The position numbers and the translations under genes are program-made. Shown here in pieces: positions 43,646-53,363 of a DNA stretch of 64,000 nucleotides (positions are counted from its first letter, which is position 1; every line of letters begins with the position of its first letter). Origin of the DNA: Bog-473 sp963783245. GTDB taxonomy: Bacteria > Actinomycetota > Acidimicrobiia > Acidimicrobiales > RAAP-2. The stretch lies in NCBI GenBank assembly GCA_963783245.1, contig CAWAMS010000002.1:1054001-1118000 (forward strand), given 5' to 3'. The notes below the pieces were generated by a model. The model was not told where the DNA came from. It saw only the letters and a list, made by a program, of their open reading frames with translations, and did no database searches.

Positions 43646-44392
43646 TCACACAGCGTGGAGCTGGGGTCGTCGTGCTGCGCCGGCCTGATCGGCCAGGGCA
43701 ACCGCCACGACCCGCTGTTCGTAGGAGACCGGGTGCCCCGGGGTCGGCGTCAGCACGAAACGGCCCATCACCTCGCCACGGCCGTGCACGAGGAGTTCGA
43801 TCTCGGGGCCGGGAAGACCCATGTCGTCGACCCCCCAGGTCCGTCCGCCCAGCAGCACTCGTGCGTCGTGGTCCAAACGAAGCATGGGGTCGTCGGCCTT
43901 CACCGCGTCGAATCGTGCACTTCTCAGGTTGAGCAGATCGACGAGTTCGCGACGCACTCGTTCGACCACCTCGTCAGCGGATGCGCCCGATGCCGCAAGT
44001 TCTGAGACGTCGTAGATCAGGCCGATGTAGTCAGCCTCCCGGGCGGCGGTCGCGTGGTGATGTCGATTGCGAGCGGCCAGCTCGGTCACGATGATGCCAA
44101 CGACGAAGAGGCTCACGGCTGTCTCGATGTCAGGCCGGTGGGTAATGGCGAGCTTCTCGTAGGGCCGGGTCAAGAAGAAGTCGAACCACAACGTGGCCGA
44201 GACCGTCGCCACGAATCCAGAGACACGGTTGCCCAGCGCGGCGACGGCCACGATGACAGCGACCAGGATCAACGCGGAGGCGGTGTTGGCGAAATTCGAT
44301 CGGAACGGCACGAGGACGGCCGCCACACCGAGCGGCAGGACCACTGCCGCGACGAGGGCTATCTGATCCCGGTAGGCCCGAATCGTGTCCAT
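43646..44392 (-). CDS. DUF4118 (KdpD-like four-helix) membrane protein with GAF-like end
   Basis: A 248-residue protein. The N-terminal 110 residues form four helices of the DUF4118/KdpD type (VVLPLGVAAVLVPFRSNFAN, LWFDFFLTRPYEKLAI), then a helical linker (EADYIGLIYDVSELAASG) and a small domain that may be a truncated GAF (LRSARFDAVKADDPML). It lacks any kinase domain, so it looks like the sensor half of KdpD alone. The ATG at 44392 follows GAGGAA; the longer frame starts in non-coding DNA. Confidence 0.85.
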   Translation of the reverse strand: MDTIRAYRDQIALVAAVVLPLGVAAVLVPFRSNFANTASALILVAVIVAVAALGNRVSGFVATVSATLWFDFFLTRPYEKLAITHRPDIETAVSLFVVGIIVTELAARNRHHHATAAREADYIGLIYDVSELAASGASADEVVERVRRELVDLLNLRSARFDAVKADDPMLRLDHDARVLLGGRTWGVDDMGLPGPEIELLVHGRGEVMGRFVLTPTPGHPVSYEQRVVAVALADQAGAARRPQLHAV

Positions 44393-44533
44393 TGATTCCT
44401 CGCTTCGATCGGTTCTCCCTATTTTCCCACGGGGCGCCGCAGAATGTAAGGGGTCGGGGTACCGACTCAACATGGACGCAGGGCGGAGGTGGATCGGTCA
44501 GGAACGTTCCGTCTCGGCCCGATCGGGTTGCCA

Positions 44534-46612
44534 CTACGCATCGGGATCGATCGAGGACACGTCCCCGAGCCGGGATAGATCAAGTTCTCGACCGATGACC
44601 GTCAGGTGGTCGCCGATCTCGAGCGTGTCGTCGCCGGTTGGGAAGAAGACTTTGTCTCCCCGCGAGAGTGAGGTGACGAGGAGACCAGGCGGCAGGCCTG
44701 CGTGGCGCAGCCTTTTTCCCGTCAGAGGTGATCCGGGGTTGACCGTGACCAGAGTGGCGCCGGTCGTGGTACCGAGCTCGCTGATCCGTTCGGCGCTCGA
44801 GAGCAGTTCTTGGCGGTAGGCCCGTACCACGTCCGATACGGACAGCGTCCCCACAACTCGGCGCTCATGGTCGAGGACCGGAAGCCACGACTGTGGTGCC
44901 TCGGTGAGGCTCTCGAGCGCCACGTCGAGGCGACTCGAGATGGAGACCGTCGGAGCTCCGGCGTCGACAAAGTCGCCGACCGGACGGCCGATGCCGGGAT
45001 CCACGAGCATGGACCGGGCGATGGTCCCTGCGAACCTCCGATTCTCGTCGACCACCGGGGCACCGGCGTGACCCGACCGGTCAAGTGCCCGTTTCGTGGT
45101 TTCGCTGCCGCTCGCTGCGGCGACCACCAAACTCGGTTCGGCCATGGCTCGGGTGACCGGTATAGCGGCGAGGAGCGGCAACCCGGCCAAGAGTCGTTGC
45201 GACGGCGCGTCAGAGCGGCTCCTTAACTGGCTGCGGTAGATGGTGTCGTCGCCTCGCCGCACGATGAGCCACGAGATACCCACGGCAATCATGGCCGGTG
45301 TGAGTATTGACAAGCTCCCGGTCATTTCGGCGACCATCAACATGACGGCAAGCGGTGCTCGTGAGATCCCGCCGAAGCAGCTCATCATGCCGACGATCAC
45401 ATAGGGGGCGGGATCGTGTCCGACCGATGGGAACACCGGGTCGAAGACCCGCCACACCGCTGCACCGAGAAAGGCGCCGATCACGATCCCGGGACCGAAG
45501 ATCCCGCCTGACCCGCCGGAGCCGATGGAGAGGCCGGTGGCGAGGATCCGGGCGAAGGGGACGATGAGCACGATCCACAACGGGATGGCTTCGAGCGCAT
45601 TGTGGGTCAAGCACTGCTGGACCCACCCGTAGCCGGTGCCGATGACCTGAGGGATCGCGATGGCGATGGCACCGACCATGACGCCACCGATCGCCGGGGC
45701 GGCCCAGCGGGGCAACGGAGCGCGCGTAAAGACGTCGGCCAGGCCGTAAAAGCCCTTGGCGTAGAGGAGTCCGATCAAGCCCGCCAGGAGGCCTATGAGG
45801 GCGAACCACACGAGCTGGATCGGGTCGGTGAAATGGTAGGTCTTCACGTAGCCAAAGAGCGGTGAAAACCCCTCGGCTGCGCCGAACACAACGAAGCTGA
45901 CCACCGAAGCGATAAAGCTCGGCAATAGTGCGGCCGGGTCGAAGTCGTCTCGGTAGAGGACCTCCGAGGCCAACACGGCCCCACCTAACGGGGCGCCGAA
46001 GATCGCCCCGATTCCCGAGCCAATCCCCGTCGCCACAGCGATGCGCCCGTCGGCGGGCTCGAGGTCGAGAATGCGGGCCAATAGTGATCCGAAGCCGGCG
46101 CTGATCTGACCCGTGGGGCCCTCTCGGCCGCCGGAGCCCCCGGAGCCAATCGTGAGGGCCGACGCCACGATCTTGACGACAACGACTCGAAAACGGACGC
46201 CGCGCGGGTTGTGGTGCACGGCGGAGATGGCAGCGTCGGTGCCGTGGCCCTCAGCCTCGGGGGCGATGCGAAAGACGAGTACCGCGCCGAGGAGGGCACC
46301 GGCCCCGGCGATGAGAGGCAGTGCCCACGGGCGGGCTTCCGTGGATGAGGCCGCCAGGCCGCCTTCGCCGGCCGGAGTTGGCACCTGGTACCCGGCACAT
46401 ACGTTCAAAAAGAAGTGGGTGGAAAGAACGAGCGCCTCATAGAACACAATGGCGCCGAGGCCGGCCACAGCCCCGATCACGACGCCGAGGACACTCCACT
46501 TCTTGAGGTAGGAGGCCGAGGAGACCCAACGTCCCGCCCACGCGCCGAACGCTCGAACGGAAGTGGCCCTTGTCGGATGGAGGGTCGTGCCGTGCTCGCT
46601 CACAGATCCCAC
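44534..46612 (-). CDS. ClC-family chloride channel/antiporter with CBS and TrkA-C domains
   Basis: A 692-residue membrane protein. The ClC core (about 35-460) shows the anion-filter motifs GSGGSGGREGPTGQ and GSGGSGGIFGPG. The cytoplasmic part has two CBS domains (about 475-600, GHAGAPVVDENRRFAGTIARS and WLPVLDHERRVVGTLSVSD) and a TrkA_C-type domain (about 610-685, RLRHAGLPPGLLVTSLSRGD). The filter Glu (REGP) is that of both channels and Cl/H antiporters. Its GTG start lies 13 bp inside the MarR gene end, so the two are co-transcribed. Confidence 0.95.
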   Translation of the reverse strand: MGSVSEHGTTLHPTRATSVRAFGAWAGRWVSSASYLKKWSVLGVVIGAVAGLGAIVFYEALVLSTHFFLNVCAGYQVPTPAGEGGLAASSTEARPWALPLIAGAGALLGAVLVFRIAPEAEGHGTDAAISAVHHNPRGVRFRVVVVKIVASALTIGSGGSGGREGPTGQISAGFGSLLARILDLEPADGRIAVATGIGSGIGAIFGAPLGGAVLASEVLYRDDFDPAALLPSFIASVVSFVVFGAAEGFSPLFGYVKTYHFTDPIQLVWFALIGLLAGLIGLLYAKGFYGLADVFTRAPLPRWAAPAIGGVMVGAIAIAIPQVIGTGYGWVQQCLTHNALEAIPLWIVLIVPFARILATGLSIGSGGSGGIFGPGIVIGAFLGAAVWRVFDPVFPSVGHDPAPYVIVGMMSCFGGISRAPLAVMLMVAEMTGSLSILTPAMIAVGISWLIVRRGDDTIYRSQLRSRSDAPSQRLLAGLPLLAAIPVTRAMAEPSLVVAAASGSETTKRALDRSGHAGAPVVDENRRFAGTIARSMLVDPGIGRPVGDFVDAGAPTVSISSRLDVALESLTEAPQSWLPVLDHERRVVGTLSVSDVVRAYRQELLSSAERISELGTTTGATLVTVNPGSPLTGKRLRHAGLPPGLLVTSLSRGDKVFFPTGDDTLEIGDHLTVIGRELDLSRLGDVSSIDPDA

Positions 46613-47079
46613 CCAGCGCTCCAGTCCTGTTCGGGCACCTCACCCGCGGCCGCGGCCAGCTGAGTGAGTGCGGCGACAACGGAACGCTGGGTCTTCGTCG
46701 GCACTCCCGCCAGGAGATCGGCGATCTCCTGGCGGCGGCGATCGGTCACGGCATCTACGAGGTCCCTGCCCATTTGCGTCAGAGCGATCTGCACCTGTCG
46801 GCGATCGTGGCGGTCGGTCCGTCGACGAACGAGTCCCTTCTTGACTAAGCGGTCACAGAGCCGTGACGCTGTGGGTGGGGTCACCGCCACCGCCTCGGCG
46901 AGCTCGGCCATGCTTTGCGGCCCGCGCGAAGCGAGGACGACGAGCGAACGGTACTGGGTGAGTGTGACCTCCTCGCCGGCATCAGCCAGTGACCGGGCGG
47001 CGATGGCCACGAGTACCCGGCTGGCACTGAGAACGGCGTCGACCATCGAGTCTTGGGTGCCGTTGGTGGGCTCGGACAT
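46600..47079 (-). CDS. MarR-family transcriptional regulator
   Basis: A 159-residue winged-helix repressor: LTQYRSLVVLASRGPQSMAELAEAV then TPPTASRLCDRLVKKGLVRRRTDRHDRRQVQIAL is the MarR signature region. It heads an operon with the ClC gene. A perfect 6-bp inverted repeat (ATTGCT-AAG-AGCAAT, 47098-47112) lies 19 bp upstream and is the likely operator. Confidence 0.92.
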   Translation of the reverse strand: MSEPTNGTQDSMVDAVLSASRVLVAIAARSLADAGEEVTLTQYRSLVVLASRGPQSMAELAEAVAVTPPTASRLCDRLVKKGLVRRRTDRHDRRQVQIALTQMGRDLVDAVTDRRRQEIADLLAGVPTKTQRSVVAALTQLAAAAGEVPEQDWSAGWDL

Positions 47080-47097
47080 TACTTGTCTATACTAATC

Positions 47098-47112
47098 ATT
47101 GCTAAGAGCAAT
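47098..47112. promoter_or_regulatory. Inverted repeat, candidate MarR operator
   Basis: ATTGCTAAGAGCAAT is a perfect palindrome with a 3-bp centre in the promoter region of the MarR-ClC operon. The surrounding bases are AT-rich (TATACTAATC on its left), as expected of a promoter. Confidence 0.6.
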
Positions 47113-47435
47113 TGATACTCGTACCCTCACGAGGACGAAAGAACCGAGATACCAGTGCCGGTAAGGCATGAAGCGCGGCAATGAATGCCGGAAGACTGTG
47201 ACGCTCAACGTGTCATTCACGATCGAACGCGGCAGCGCGAAAGGGCGAATTCGGTGGCGACACATCAGCCGATCGGACATTGCCTGGTGAGGCGTTCGGA
47301 TTCGAGCACCTCGCTCCTCGACTGGAAGAGCAAGTTCGTGGTCACGACCGGAGGCATGCCCGTACGGGGCCGGGCAAGCCCAGAGACGGCTCGCTCATTG
47401 GCGCACCATGCCCCCCGCTTGGAAGCCAGACGGCC
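47113..47435. other. Non-coding gap between PPK2 end and MarR promoter
   Basis: About 320 bp in which I see no gene; the open frames here extend from the antisense strand of PPK2. Confidence 0.5.
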
Positions 47436-48410
47436 TCATTCGGCGAGGAGTGCCTGTCGGGCTTGCTCGAGCGCCGTCTGTCCGGCGGAGCCAACCATGG
47501 GGAGGTGGAGGTCGAGTTGTTCGATGACGTGGGCCAAGACGCCCCCGACGAGCGCGCGGGCGGCGTACTTGTGATCGGCTGGCACGACATACCAGGGTGC
47601 CCATGCGGTCGATGTCGCGGTGATCGCAGACTCGTAGGCGTGCATGTAGTCGTCGAAGTGCGCCCGTTCTGCCAGGTCCGCGGCCGAGAACTTCCAGTGC
47701 TTGGCCGGGTCATCGAGCCGATCGAGAAGCCGCTTTTTCTGCTCGTCCTTGGAGACGTGGAGAAAAAGCTTGACGAGGCGCGTGCCGTTGCGTTGGAGGT
47801 GGTGCTCAAACGCGTTGATGTCGTCGTACCGTTGGTGCCACAACTCCTTCCCGCTCGCCGAGTCGGGCGGGAGGTGTTGCTCGGCGAGGATGTCGGGATG
47901 GACGCGGGCAATGAGGACCTCTTCGTAGTAGGAACGATTGAAGATCCCGATCCGTCCACACGCCGGAAGCGACTTCTCGCAACGCCAGAGGAAGTCGTGA
48001 CTGAGCTCGTCGGCCGAAGGCCGCTTAAATGCAGTGACCTCGCAGCCCTGAGGGTTCACGCCCGACATCACGTGCTTGATGGTGCCGTCTTTGCCGGCTG
48101 CATCGAGCGCCTGGAGGATCACCAACACTGCGTACGTGTCAGCGGCGTACAAGAGCTCCTGCGCAGAGGCAAGTTCTTCTTTGAACTCCTCGAGATCGTT
48201 TTCGGCCAGGTCCTTCGGACTCGGTTCGTCCTTGGCGTGCAACCAGCCGCTCTTGGTCACCTTCGTGCTGCGGCTCTGGAGGTGGGCTGACTCGCCTGGG
48301 ACAACCATGAGATCGTGGATGACTCGCTTGTGGAGCTTCATGGGCTCGCGCTCACGTCCAGCCAGTAACGTTGCGGTGGACATCGTGGATCGGGAGACGG
48401 ACACTGTCAT
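47436..48410 (-). CDS. Polyphosphate kinase 2 (PPK2)
   Basis: A 324-residue cytoplasmic kinase that moves phosphate between polyphosphate and nucleoside di- or monophosphates. Walker A is LQALDAAGKDGTIKHVMSG, the Walker-B-like segment is NRSYYEEVLIARVHP, and the lid region KRLLDRLDDPAKHWKFS is characteristic of single-domain class I or III enzymes. The first 30-50 residues are not conserved, so the start may be 48383 or 48341 rather than 48410. It follows the P-type ATPase remnant by 48 bp. Confidence 0.92.
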   Translation of the reverse strand: MTVSVSRSTMSTATLLAGREREPMKLHKRVIHDLMVVPGESAHLQSRSTKVTKSGWLHAKDEPSPKDLAENDLEEFKEELASAQELLYAADTYAVLVILQALDAAGKDGTIKHVMSGVNPQGCEVTAFKRPSADELSHDFLWRCEKSLPACGRIGIFNRSYYEEVLIARVHPDILAEQHLPPDSASGKELWHQRYDDINAFEHHLQRNGTRLVKLFLHVSKDEQKKRLLDRLDDPAKHWKFSAADLAERAHFDDYMHAYESAITATSTAWAPWYVVPADHKYAARALVGGVLAHVIEQLDLHLPMVGSAGQTALEQARQALLAE

Positions 48411-48458
48411 GCGTCGACGATGGGTTCTTCACGGCTCCATGGTGCCATGGCGTGTCGC

Positions 48459-49815
48459 TCATGGTTTGGGGACGCTGGCGGGCGGCGCCGGGTCCTCCGG
48501 ATCGGTCTCGGTATGGAACGGGGCCACTGTCGCTGCGGGAGACAGGGCGCGGGGAGGACCGGCGGCAGGACCGGCTTCGGGCGGGGGTCCGTCCGTGGGC
48601 GCGACGGCCTCCGTGCTCGCGGTTTGATCCTTCACGGGATCGAGGATCCGGTAGGCCAGCAGCTTCACCCGGTCCGTCATGAGGAACCACACCAGCGCAT
48701 TGGCCCACACGAAGAGCACCCAGTGCCAGCTGAGGGAGGGCATGAAGATCCCGAACAGGGCAAGCATGGAGGCGATGGCTTCGGCGCCGAGCACGGCCGT
48801 CAGCAAAATCCGAGCCGGGCGTGGAACGGACCAGAACGGCCCACGCGTGCGCGTCAAGAAGATCGTCAACGAACCGGCCACCGACAGCATCAGGTACATG
48901 AGGGTCTGGAGGTGGGCGTGATCGAGGTGGTACACATCCTTCGCGAGGCAGAACAGGCCAAAGGCGGCAATGGGGCCGACCACGCCGAGCACCGTGGCCA
49001 TCCCGATGACCGGACGCATGTTCCAAACCTCGGGCTGGCGCTTGTAGCGGACGTTGTCGTAGGCGATGGACAGGATGGCACCGTCGTTAAGCAGCGCCAG
49101 GACCACGATCATGATCGCCGTGACGGGGAAGAAGTTGAAGATCAGGATCGTCAAGGTGACGAACAACAGCACTCGCAACGTCTCGGCGATGCGGTAGATG
49201 GCGTAGCTGTTCATCCGCTGGACGATGCGGCGACTCTCCTTGATGGCGTCGATGATCACCGAGAGGCCGGGGGTCATTAGCACGATGTCGGCCGCAGCGC
49301 GCGCCGCGTCGGTGGCGTCCGAGACTGCGATGCCACAATCGGCTTCCTTGAGCGCCGGGGCATCGTTGACCCCGTCTCCGGTCATGCCGACCATGTGGCC
49401 TCGTTTCTGCAACACGTCGACGATGTGGAACTTGTGCTCGGGGAACACCTGGGCGAAGCCGTCGGCCGCCTCGATGGCCTCGGTCGCTGTTTCTGACTCC
49501 TGGCGCTCGACGTCCCCCGGGCTCGAGGCGTCGAGGATGTCCGAGCCCATGCCCAGTGTCTTGGCGGTTTCCTGGGCGATGGCCACCTGGTCACCGGTGA
49601 CCATTTTCACCTTTACGCCCAGATCCTCGGCCGTGGCGATTGTCGCTTTGGAGTCGACCCGTGGCGGGTCGAACAGCGGCAGCACCCCGAGGAATTGCCA
49701 TTGGCCATCCCCCTCGGCTCGGGCCACTCCCAAGGAGCGGTACCCTCGCTAGGCGAACCCCTCGACCGCCTCGTCCACGGCGGACTGCACCTCGTCGACA
49801 GCGTCCTACGGTGCG
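48459..49815 (-). pseudogene. P-type cation ATPase, front half missing
   Basis: The C-terminal part of a plasma-membrane P3A-type H+-ATPase-like pump. Present: LGVLPLFDPPRVDSKATI, MVTGDQVAIAQETAK, MVGMTGDGVNDAPALKEADCGIAV (hinge), and the last six helices. Missing: the actuator domain, the first membrane helices and the DKTGT phosphorylation site. Upstream of the frame, AVDEVQSAVDEAVEGFA is still readable but ends in a TAG at about 49752. The homology stops near 49815, where an unrelated methyltransferase gene begins. It cannot be an active pump. Confidence 0.9.
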
Positions 49816-50621
49816 GAGGCCTCCAGCACCATGGTTTCAAGTTCGTTGTGACCATCACCGATTTCTTCTTGGTGTCGCTCAACGCCATTGAGGTCCGAAT
49901 GGCGACTTTGCCCGACTTCAGAGCGAACGATGTTGGTGAATCCCTCCTCGATGAGAAGCCGGCGTAGGGTGCTCTCGTCATAAAGGAATTGGTGACCCCA
50001 GTCGCGAACCATACGGTTCAACATGTAGGCGGGATTGCCACGGTCGGTTTCTGGGATATACGGATTCGTGGAATTCATGAAGGTCACGTATTCACGAGAT
50101 TCCTCGTCCGTGTCGCAATGTTCAAAAACCGAGATCAGTCTTTCAAGGTTCGGTGTCGCAACGCGCAGCACGCCGCCCGGTCGTAAAACGCGTAGACATT
50201 CGGCCAACATTGCTCGCGCGCCACGCAGATCGAGGTGTTCGATCATGTGCTCACAGACGATCCGATCGAAGGATCCGGTCGGGAGAGGGAATGGTTTCGT
50301 CGCATCCATGAAGACGACGTCCTTCGACAGAGGGGTGAGATCCGCGCAGAGCCAGCCGTCGTCGGTGTGAGGCCCCGCACCGATCCTTAGTCTCCGTACC
50401 GGGTTATTTTCTATATATCGCTGAATGTGGGCAGTCCGATGTGGCTGGTTCAAGCAGCGAATGGTGAGGGCCGCCGATTTCCAGACAATCGGCCACCGCT
50501 GAAGATACGCACCTATCTTCTTCTTGGTCTCCGGCGATCTCAGACTTTCCCAGCGCAACTCCCTAATGGATAACCCCTCGCTCGGAAGAACCTCTGGGTG
50601 CTCAGTCATGACAACTACCAT
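49806..50621 (-). CDS. SAM-dependent methyltransferase (Methyltransf_11 type)
   Basis: A 271-residue methyltransferase. The SAM site starts at RRLRIGAGPHTDDGWLCADL, an atypical motif I, then FDRIVCEHMIEHLDLRGAR and LRVLRPGGVLRVATPNLERL, as in methyltransferases of polysaccharide clusters. The N-terminal 70 residues are helical and specific. The last few codons overlap the remnant of the P-type ATPase, so this gene's 3' end marks the rearrangement point. Confidence 0.85.
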   Translation of the reverse strand: MVVVMTEHPEVLPSEGLSIRELRWESLRSPETKKKIGAYLQRWPIVWKSAALTIRCLNQPHRTAHIQRYIENNPVRRLRIGAGPHTDDGWLCADLTPLSKDVVFMDATKPFPLPTGSFDRIVCEHMIEHLDLRGARAMLAECLRVLRPGGVLRVATPNLERLISVFEHCDTDEESREYVTFMNSTNPYIPETDRGNPAYMLNRMVRDWGHQFLYDESTLRRLLIEEGFTNIVRSEVGQSRHSDLNGVERHQEEIGDGHNELETMVLEASAP

Positions 50622-51073
50622 ACGCCTTGAGCCCCAAAGCGGGCTACGAAGGTGGGTCTTTCGGCCATTGGATCTTTAGGCGGCTCCCCGCCGTGCCGGT
50701 CGGCAAGCATGCATGCATGCATGCTTGCTTGTCAGCACTGTCATCACTCTGATCACCGTCATCCCGATGGCGGATGTCGGTCAACGTGGAAGAAGCCCGA
50801 TCGGCTTCTTGATCCGGGAGAATGGATCGGCTGAGCGCTCCGGGCGAGGTGACCTCGGCCTTGACGGGCCGTTCGATCGGTGGGCAATCCCCAGACGAGT
50901 CTTTCGGCGATCGCTGGAGGAGGCGGCCTCATGAATTGCAACGGCCGTCACCCTCGGAATTGCGCCTGGAGCGCGTGGAGCGACGGGGGAGTTGCGGATT
51001 CGTTGCTCTCCCGTTGGTTGAAGGTTGGTTCCTACCCGGGGTGAAACACAGACGTCATCGTTAGCCTTCTTTC
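50622..51073. other. Gap with palindromic GCAT repeat
   Basis: A 450-bp non-coding stretch before the pilin gene. It contains a perfect 26-bp palindrome at 50703-50728 built from tandem GCAT units between GCAA and TTGC arms. No gene could be supported; the last 60 bp should hold the pilin promoter. Confidence 0.5.
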
Positions 51074-51541
51074 ATGGCATTTGACAAGGATTTCCGCAGG
51101 GAAACCGGACAGCAATCCGAGAACGGGTTCACCTTGATCGAACTGTTGATCGTCATTGTGGTGCTGGGAATCCTTGCCGCGGTTGTCGTCTTTGCTTTGG
51201 GATCGGTGACGTCGAAGAGCGGGAAAGCTGCATGCGCGGCCGACGCCAAGACCGTTGAGACAGCCATTGCTGCCCAGAACGCACAAAGTGGGAGTTACCC
51301 TGCGGCGGGGACGGATACCAATGCGTTGGCGATAACCGCCGGCACGGTCCCCACGTATTTGAAAAGTTGGCCGTCCAATTCGGCCCACTATTTCATCGGC
51401 GTGGGGATGAGCGCATCGCCGATCGCAGGCGAGATTGATATCGCACCGGGTAACACCACCGGCACGCCACCCGCCGCAGGAGCAACGTGGGTCAACTACG
51501 ACACGGAGAGCAGCGGCACCGGTTGCAATGCTGTGACCTAG
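51074..51541 (+). CDS. Type IV prepilin-like protein
   Basis: A 155-residue secreted pilin. The prepilin peptidase site is NGFTLIELLIVIVVLGILAA: Gly18/Phe19 cleavage, Glu at +5, then a hydrophobic helix. The mature domain is Ala/Thr/Gly-rich with two Cys (CAADAK and the final GCNAVT) that could form a disulfide near the C-terminus, as in major pilins and GspG-type pseudopilins. No assembly ATPase, platform protein or prepilin peptidase is encoded nearby, so it must use machinery elsewhere. Confidence 0.88.
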   Translation: MAFDKDFRRETGQQSENGFTLIELLIVIVVLGILAAVVVFALGSVTSKSGKAACAADAKTVETAIAAQNAQSGSYPAAGTDTNALAITAGTVPTYLKSWPSNSAHYFIGVGMSASPIAGEIDIAPGNTTGTPPAAGATWVNYDTESSGTGCNAVT

Positions 51542-51845
51542 TGCTTCGCACTGGCCGGAGGATCTCGCGATGGCGATGAGCCGACTCAGGCCCTACTCAG
51601 CTTGGAGGCATACCGTATCCGCTCACGTCCAAGAGTCGGCCGGGAGTCGGATCAGCCCCTGCATTCCCGGGGGGCCGTGGGCACGTGCCGGCCCGGGGCG
51701 CGTCTGTGGGTGGGCGCCCCGGAATGAGTACCTGAGCTGGTCGCCTTCTCGACGCCCGGTCACGCGACGCCCGGCGGCGTCTCTGCTTCCGTAATGACGT
51801 TCGGCCCTTCGAGCCGTGAGGGACCCGCCTCCCAAAAGAGGCAGA

Positions 51846-53363
51846 ATGAGACCTATGGATCAGATCACACACTGGATTGACGGCAAACCCTGGGTGGGCG
51901 ATGCGGACAGGCGCGGAAGAGTCTTCAACCCTGCGACCGGGGCGCAGAGCGGAGAGGTCGATTTCGCCACCGCCAACGAGGTGGATGAGGCAGTGGCCGC
52001 TGCGCTCCGGGCCTTTGAAAGCTGGCGGGCCGTCTCATTGGCCAAGCGGACGAACGCGCTTTTCTCGCTGCGCTCGCTGCTGGCCGATCGCGTAGACGAC
52101 CTGGCTCGAATCGTGTCGGCCGAGCACGGCAAGGTGCAAGCTGATGCGGCCGGTGAGGTGGCCCGTGGGCTGGAGGTCATTGAGTTCGCGTGCGGTATTT
52201 CCCAGCTGCTCAAGGGCGAATTCACCGAGGGCGCGTCCACCGGTGTGAACGTGCATTCCCTCCGTCAGCCCCTGGGTGTCGTGGCGGGGATCACGCCGTT
52301 CAACTTCCCGGCCATGGTTCCCCTATGGATGTTCCCACTGGCCATCGCGTGCGGCAACACGTTCGTGCTCAAACCGTCCGAGAAGGATCCGTCGGCCTCT
52401 CAGTTCCTGGCCGAGCTCGTGGCCGAGGCCGGATTTCCCAATGGCGTGTTCAACGTGGTCCACGGTGACAAGGTCGCCGTCGACCGCATCCTCTCGCATC
52501 CCGAGATTGCCGCGGTGAGCTTCGTCGGGTCGACGCCGGTGGCCCGTCACATTTACGAGACGGCAGCCCGGAACGCAAAGCGCGTCCAGGCCCTCGGCGG
52601 GGCCAAGAACCACCTCGTCGTGCTCCCTGATGCAGACATGACCGAAGCCGCCGAAGCCGCAGTGAGCGCAGGATTCGGTTCGGCCGGGGAGCGGTGCATG
52701 GCCGCCTCGGTCCTGGTCGCCGTAGGCGGTTGCGGCGACCAACTTGTTGAGGGCATTCGACGACGGGTCGACGGATTGGCGGTCGGGCCCGGTGACGATC
52801 CCGAATCAGAAATGGGCCCATTGATCACGTCGGAGCACCGGGACCGAGTGGCTTCGTATCTCGACATCGGTGCCGAAGAGGGAGCGAACGTCGTCATCGA
52901 CGGCCGTGAGCATCCCAACAAGGGCGAAAAGGGAGGGTATTGGCTCGGGCCGTGCCTGATCGACGAGGTGTCCCCGAGCATGCAGGTCTACCGTGATGAG
53001 ATCTTCGGCCCCGTGCTGTCCGTGGTCCGGGTCGAAAGCCTTGACGAGGCACTCGACCTCATCAGCACCAATGGCTATGGCAACGGTGCGGCGATCTTCA
53101 CTTCCGACGGCGGGGCGGCACAGCGCTTCGAGACTGAAGTGGAAGCGGGAATGGTCGGCATCAACGTGGCCATTCCGGTCCCGGTCTCTTACTACTCGTT
53201 CGGAGGTTGGCAGGGCTCGCTCTTCGGTGACCTGCACGTCTACGGTCCCGATGGTGTCCGCTTCTATACCAGGGGTAAAGCCGTGACCAGCCGTTGGAGT
53301 CAGATCGGCGACCACCACAAGAGCCTGGCGTTCCCCAATGCCGCCGCGAGCGAACCTCGCTGA
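51846..53363 (+). CDS. mmsA: Methylmalonate-semialdehyde dehydrogenase (CoA-acylating)
   Basis: A 505-residue NAD-dependent enzyme of valine and thymine (and inositol) breakdown, converting methylmalonate semialdehyde to propionyl-CoA. It shows the aldehyde-dehydrogenase fold with GITPFNFPAMVPLWMFP, the NAD motif FVGSTPVARHIYETA, catalytic Cys in FGSAGERCMAAS and the family-specific FYTRGKAVTSRW near the end. The ATG at 51846 (or 51855) follows AAGAGG. Neighbouring genes are unrelated to this pathway. Confidence 0.93.
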   Translation: MRPMDQITHWIDGKPWVGDADRRGRVFNPATGAQSGEVDFATANEVDEAVAAALRAFESWRAVSLAKRTNALFSLRSLLADRVDDLARIVSAEHGKVQADAAGEVARGLEVIEFACGISQLLKGEFTEGASTGVNVHSLRQPLGVVAGITPFNFPAMVPLWMFPLAIACGNTFVLKPSEKDPSASQFLAELVAEAGFPNGVFNVVHGDKVAVDRILSHPEIAAVSFVGSTPVARHIYETAARNAKRVQALGGAKNHLVVLPDADMTEAAEAAVSAGFGSAGERCMAASVLVAVGGCGDQLVEGIRRRVDGLAVGPGDDPESEMGPLITSEHRDRVASYLDIGAEEGANVVIDGREHPNKGEKGGYWLGPCLIDEVSPSMQVYRDEIFGPVLSVVRVESLDEALDLISTNGYGNGAAIFTSDGGAAQRFETEVEAGMVGINVAIPVPVSYYSFGGWQGSLFGDLHVYGPDGVRFYTRGKAVTSRWSQIGDHHKSLAFPNAAASEPR

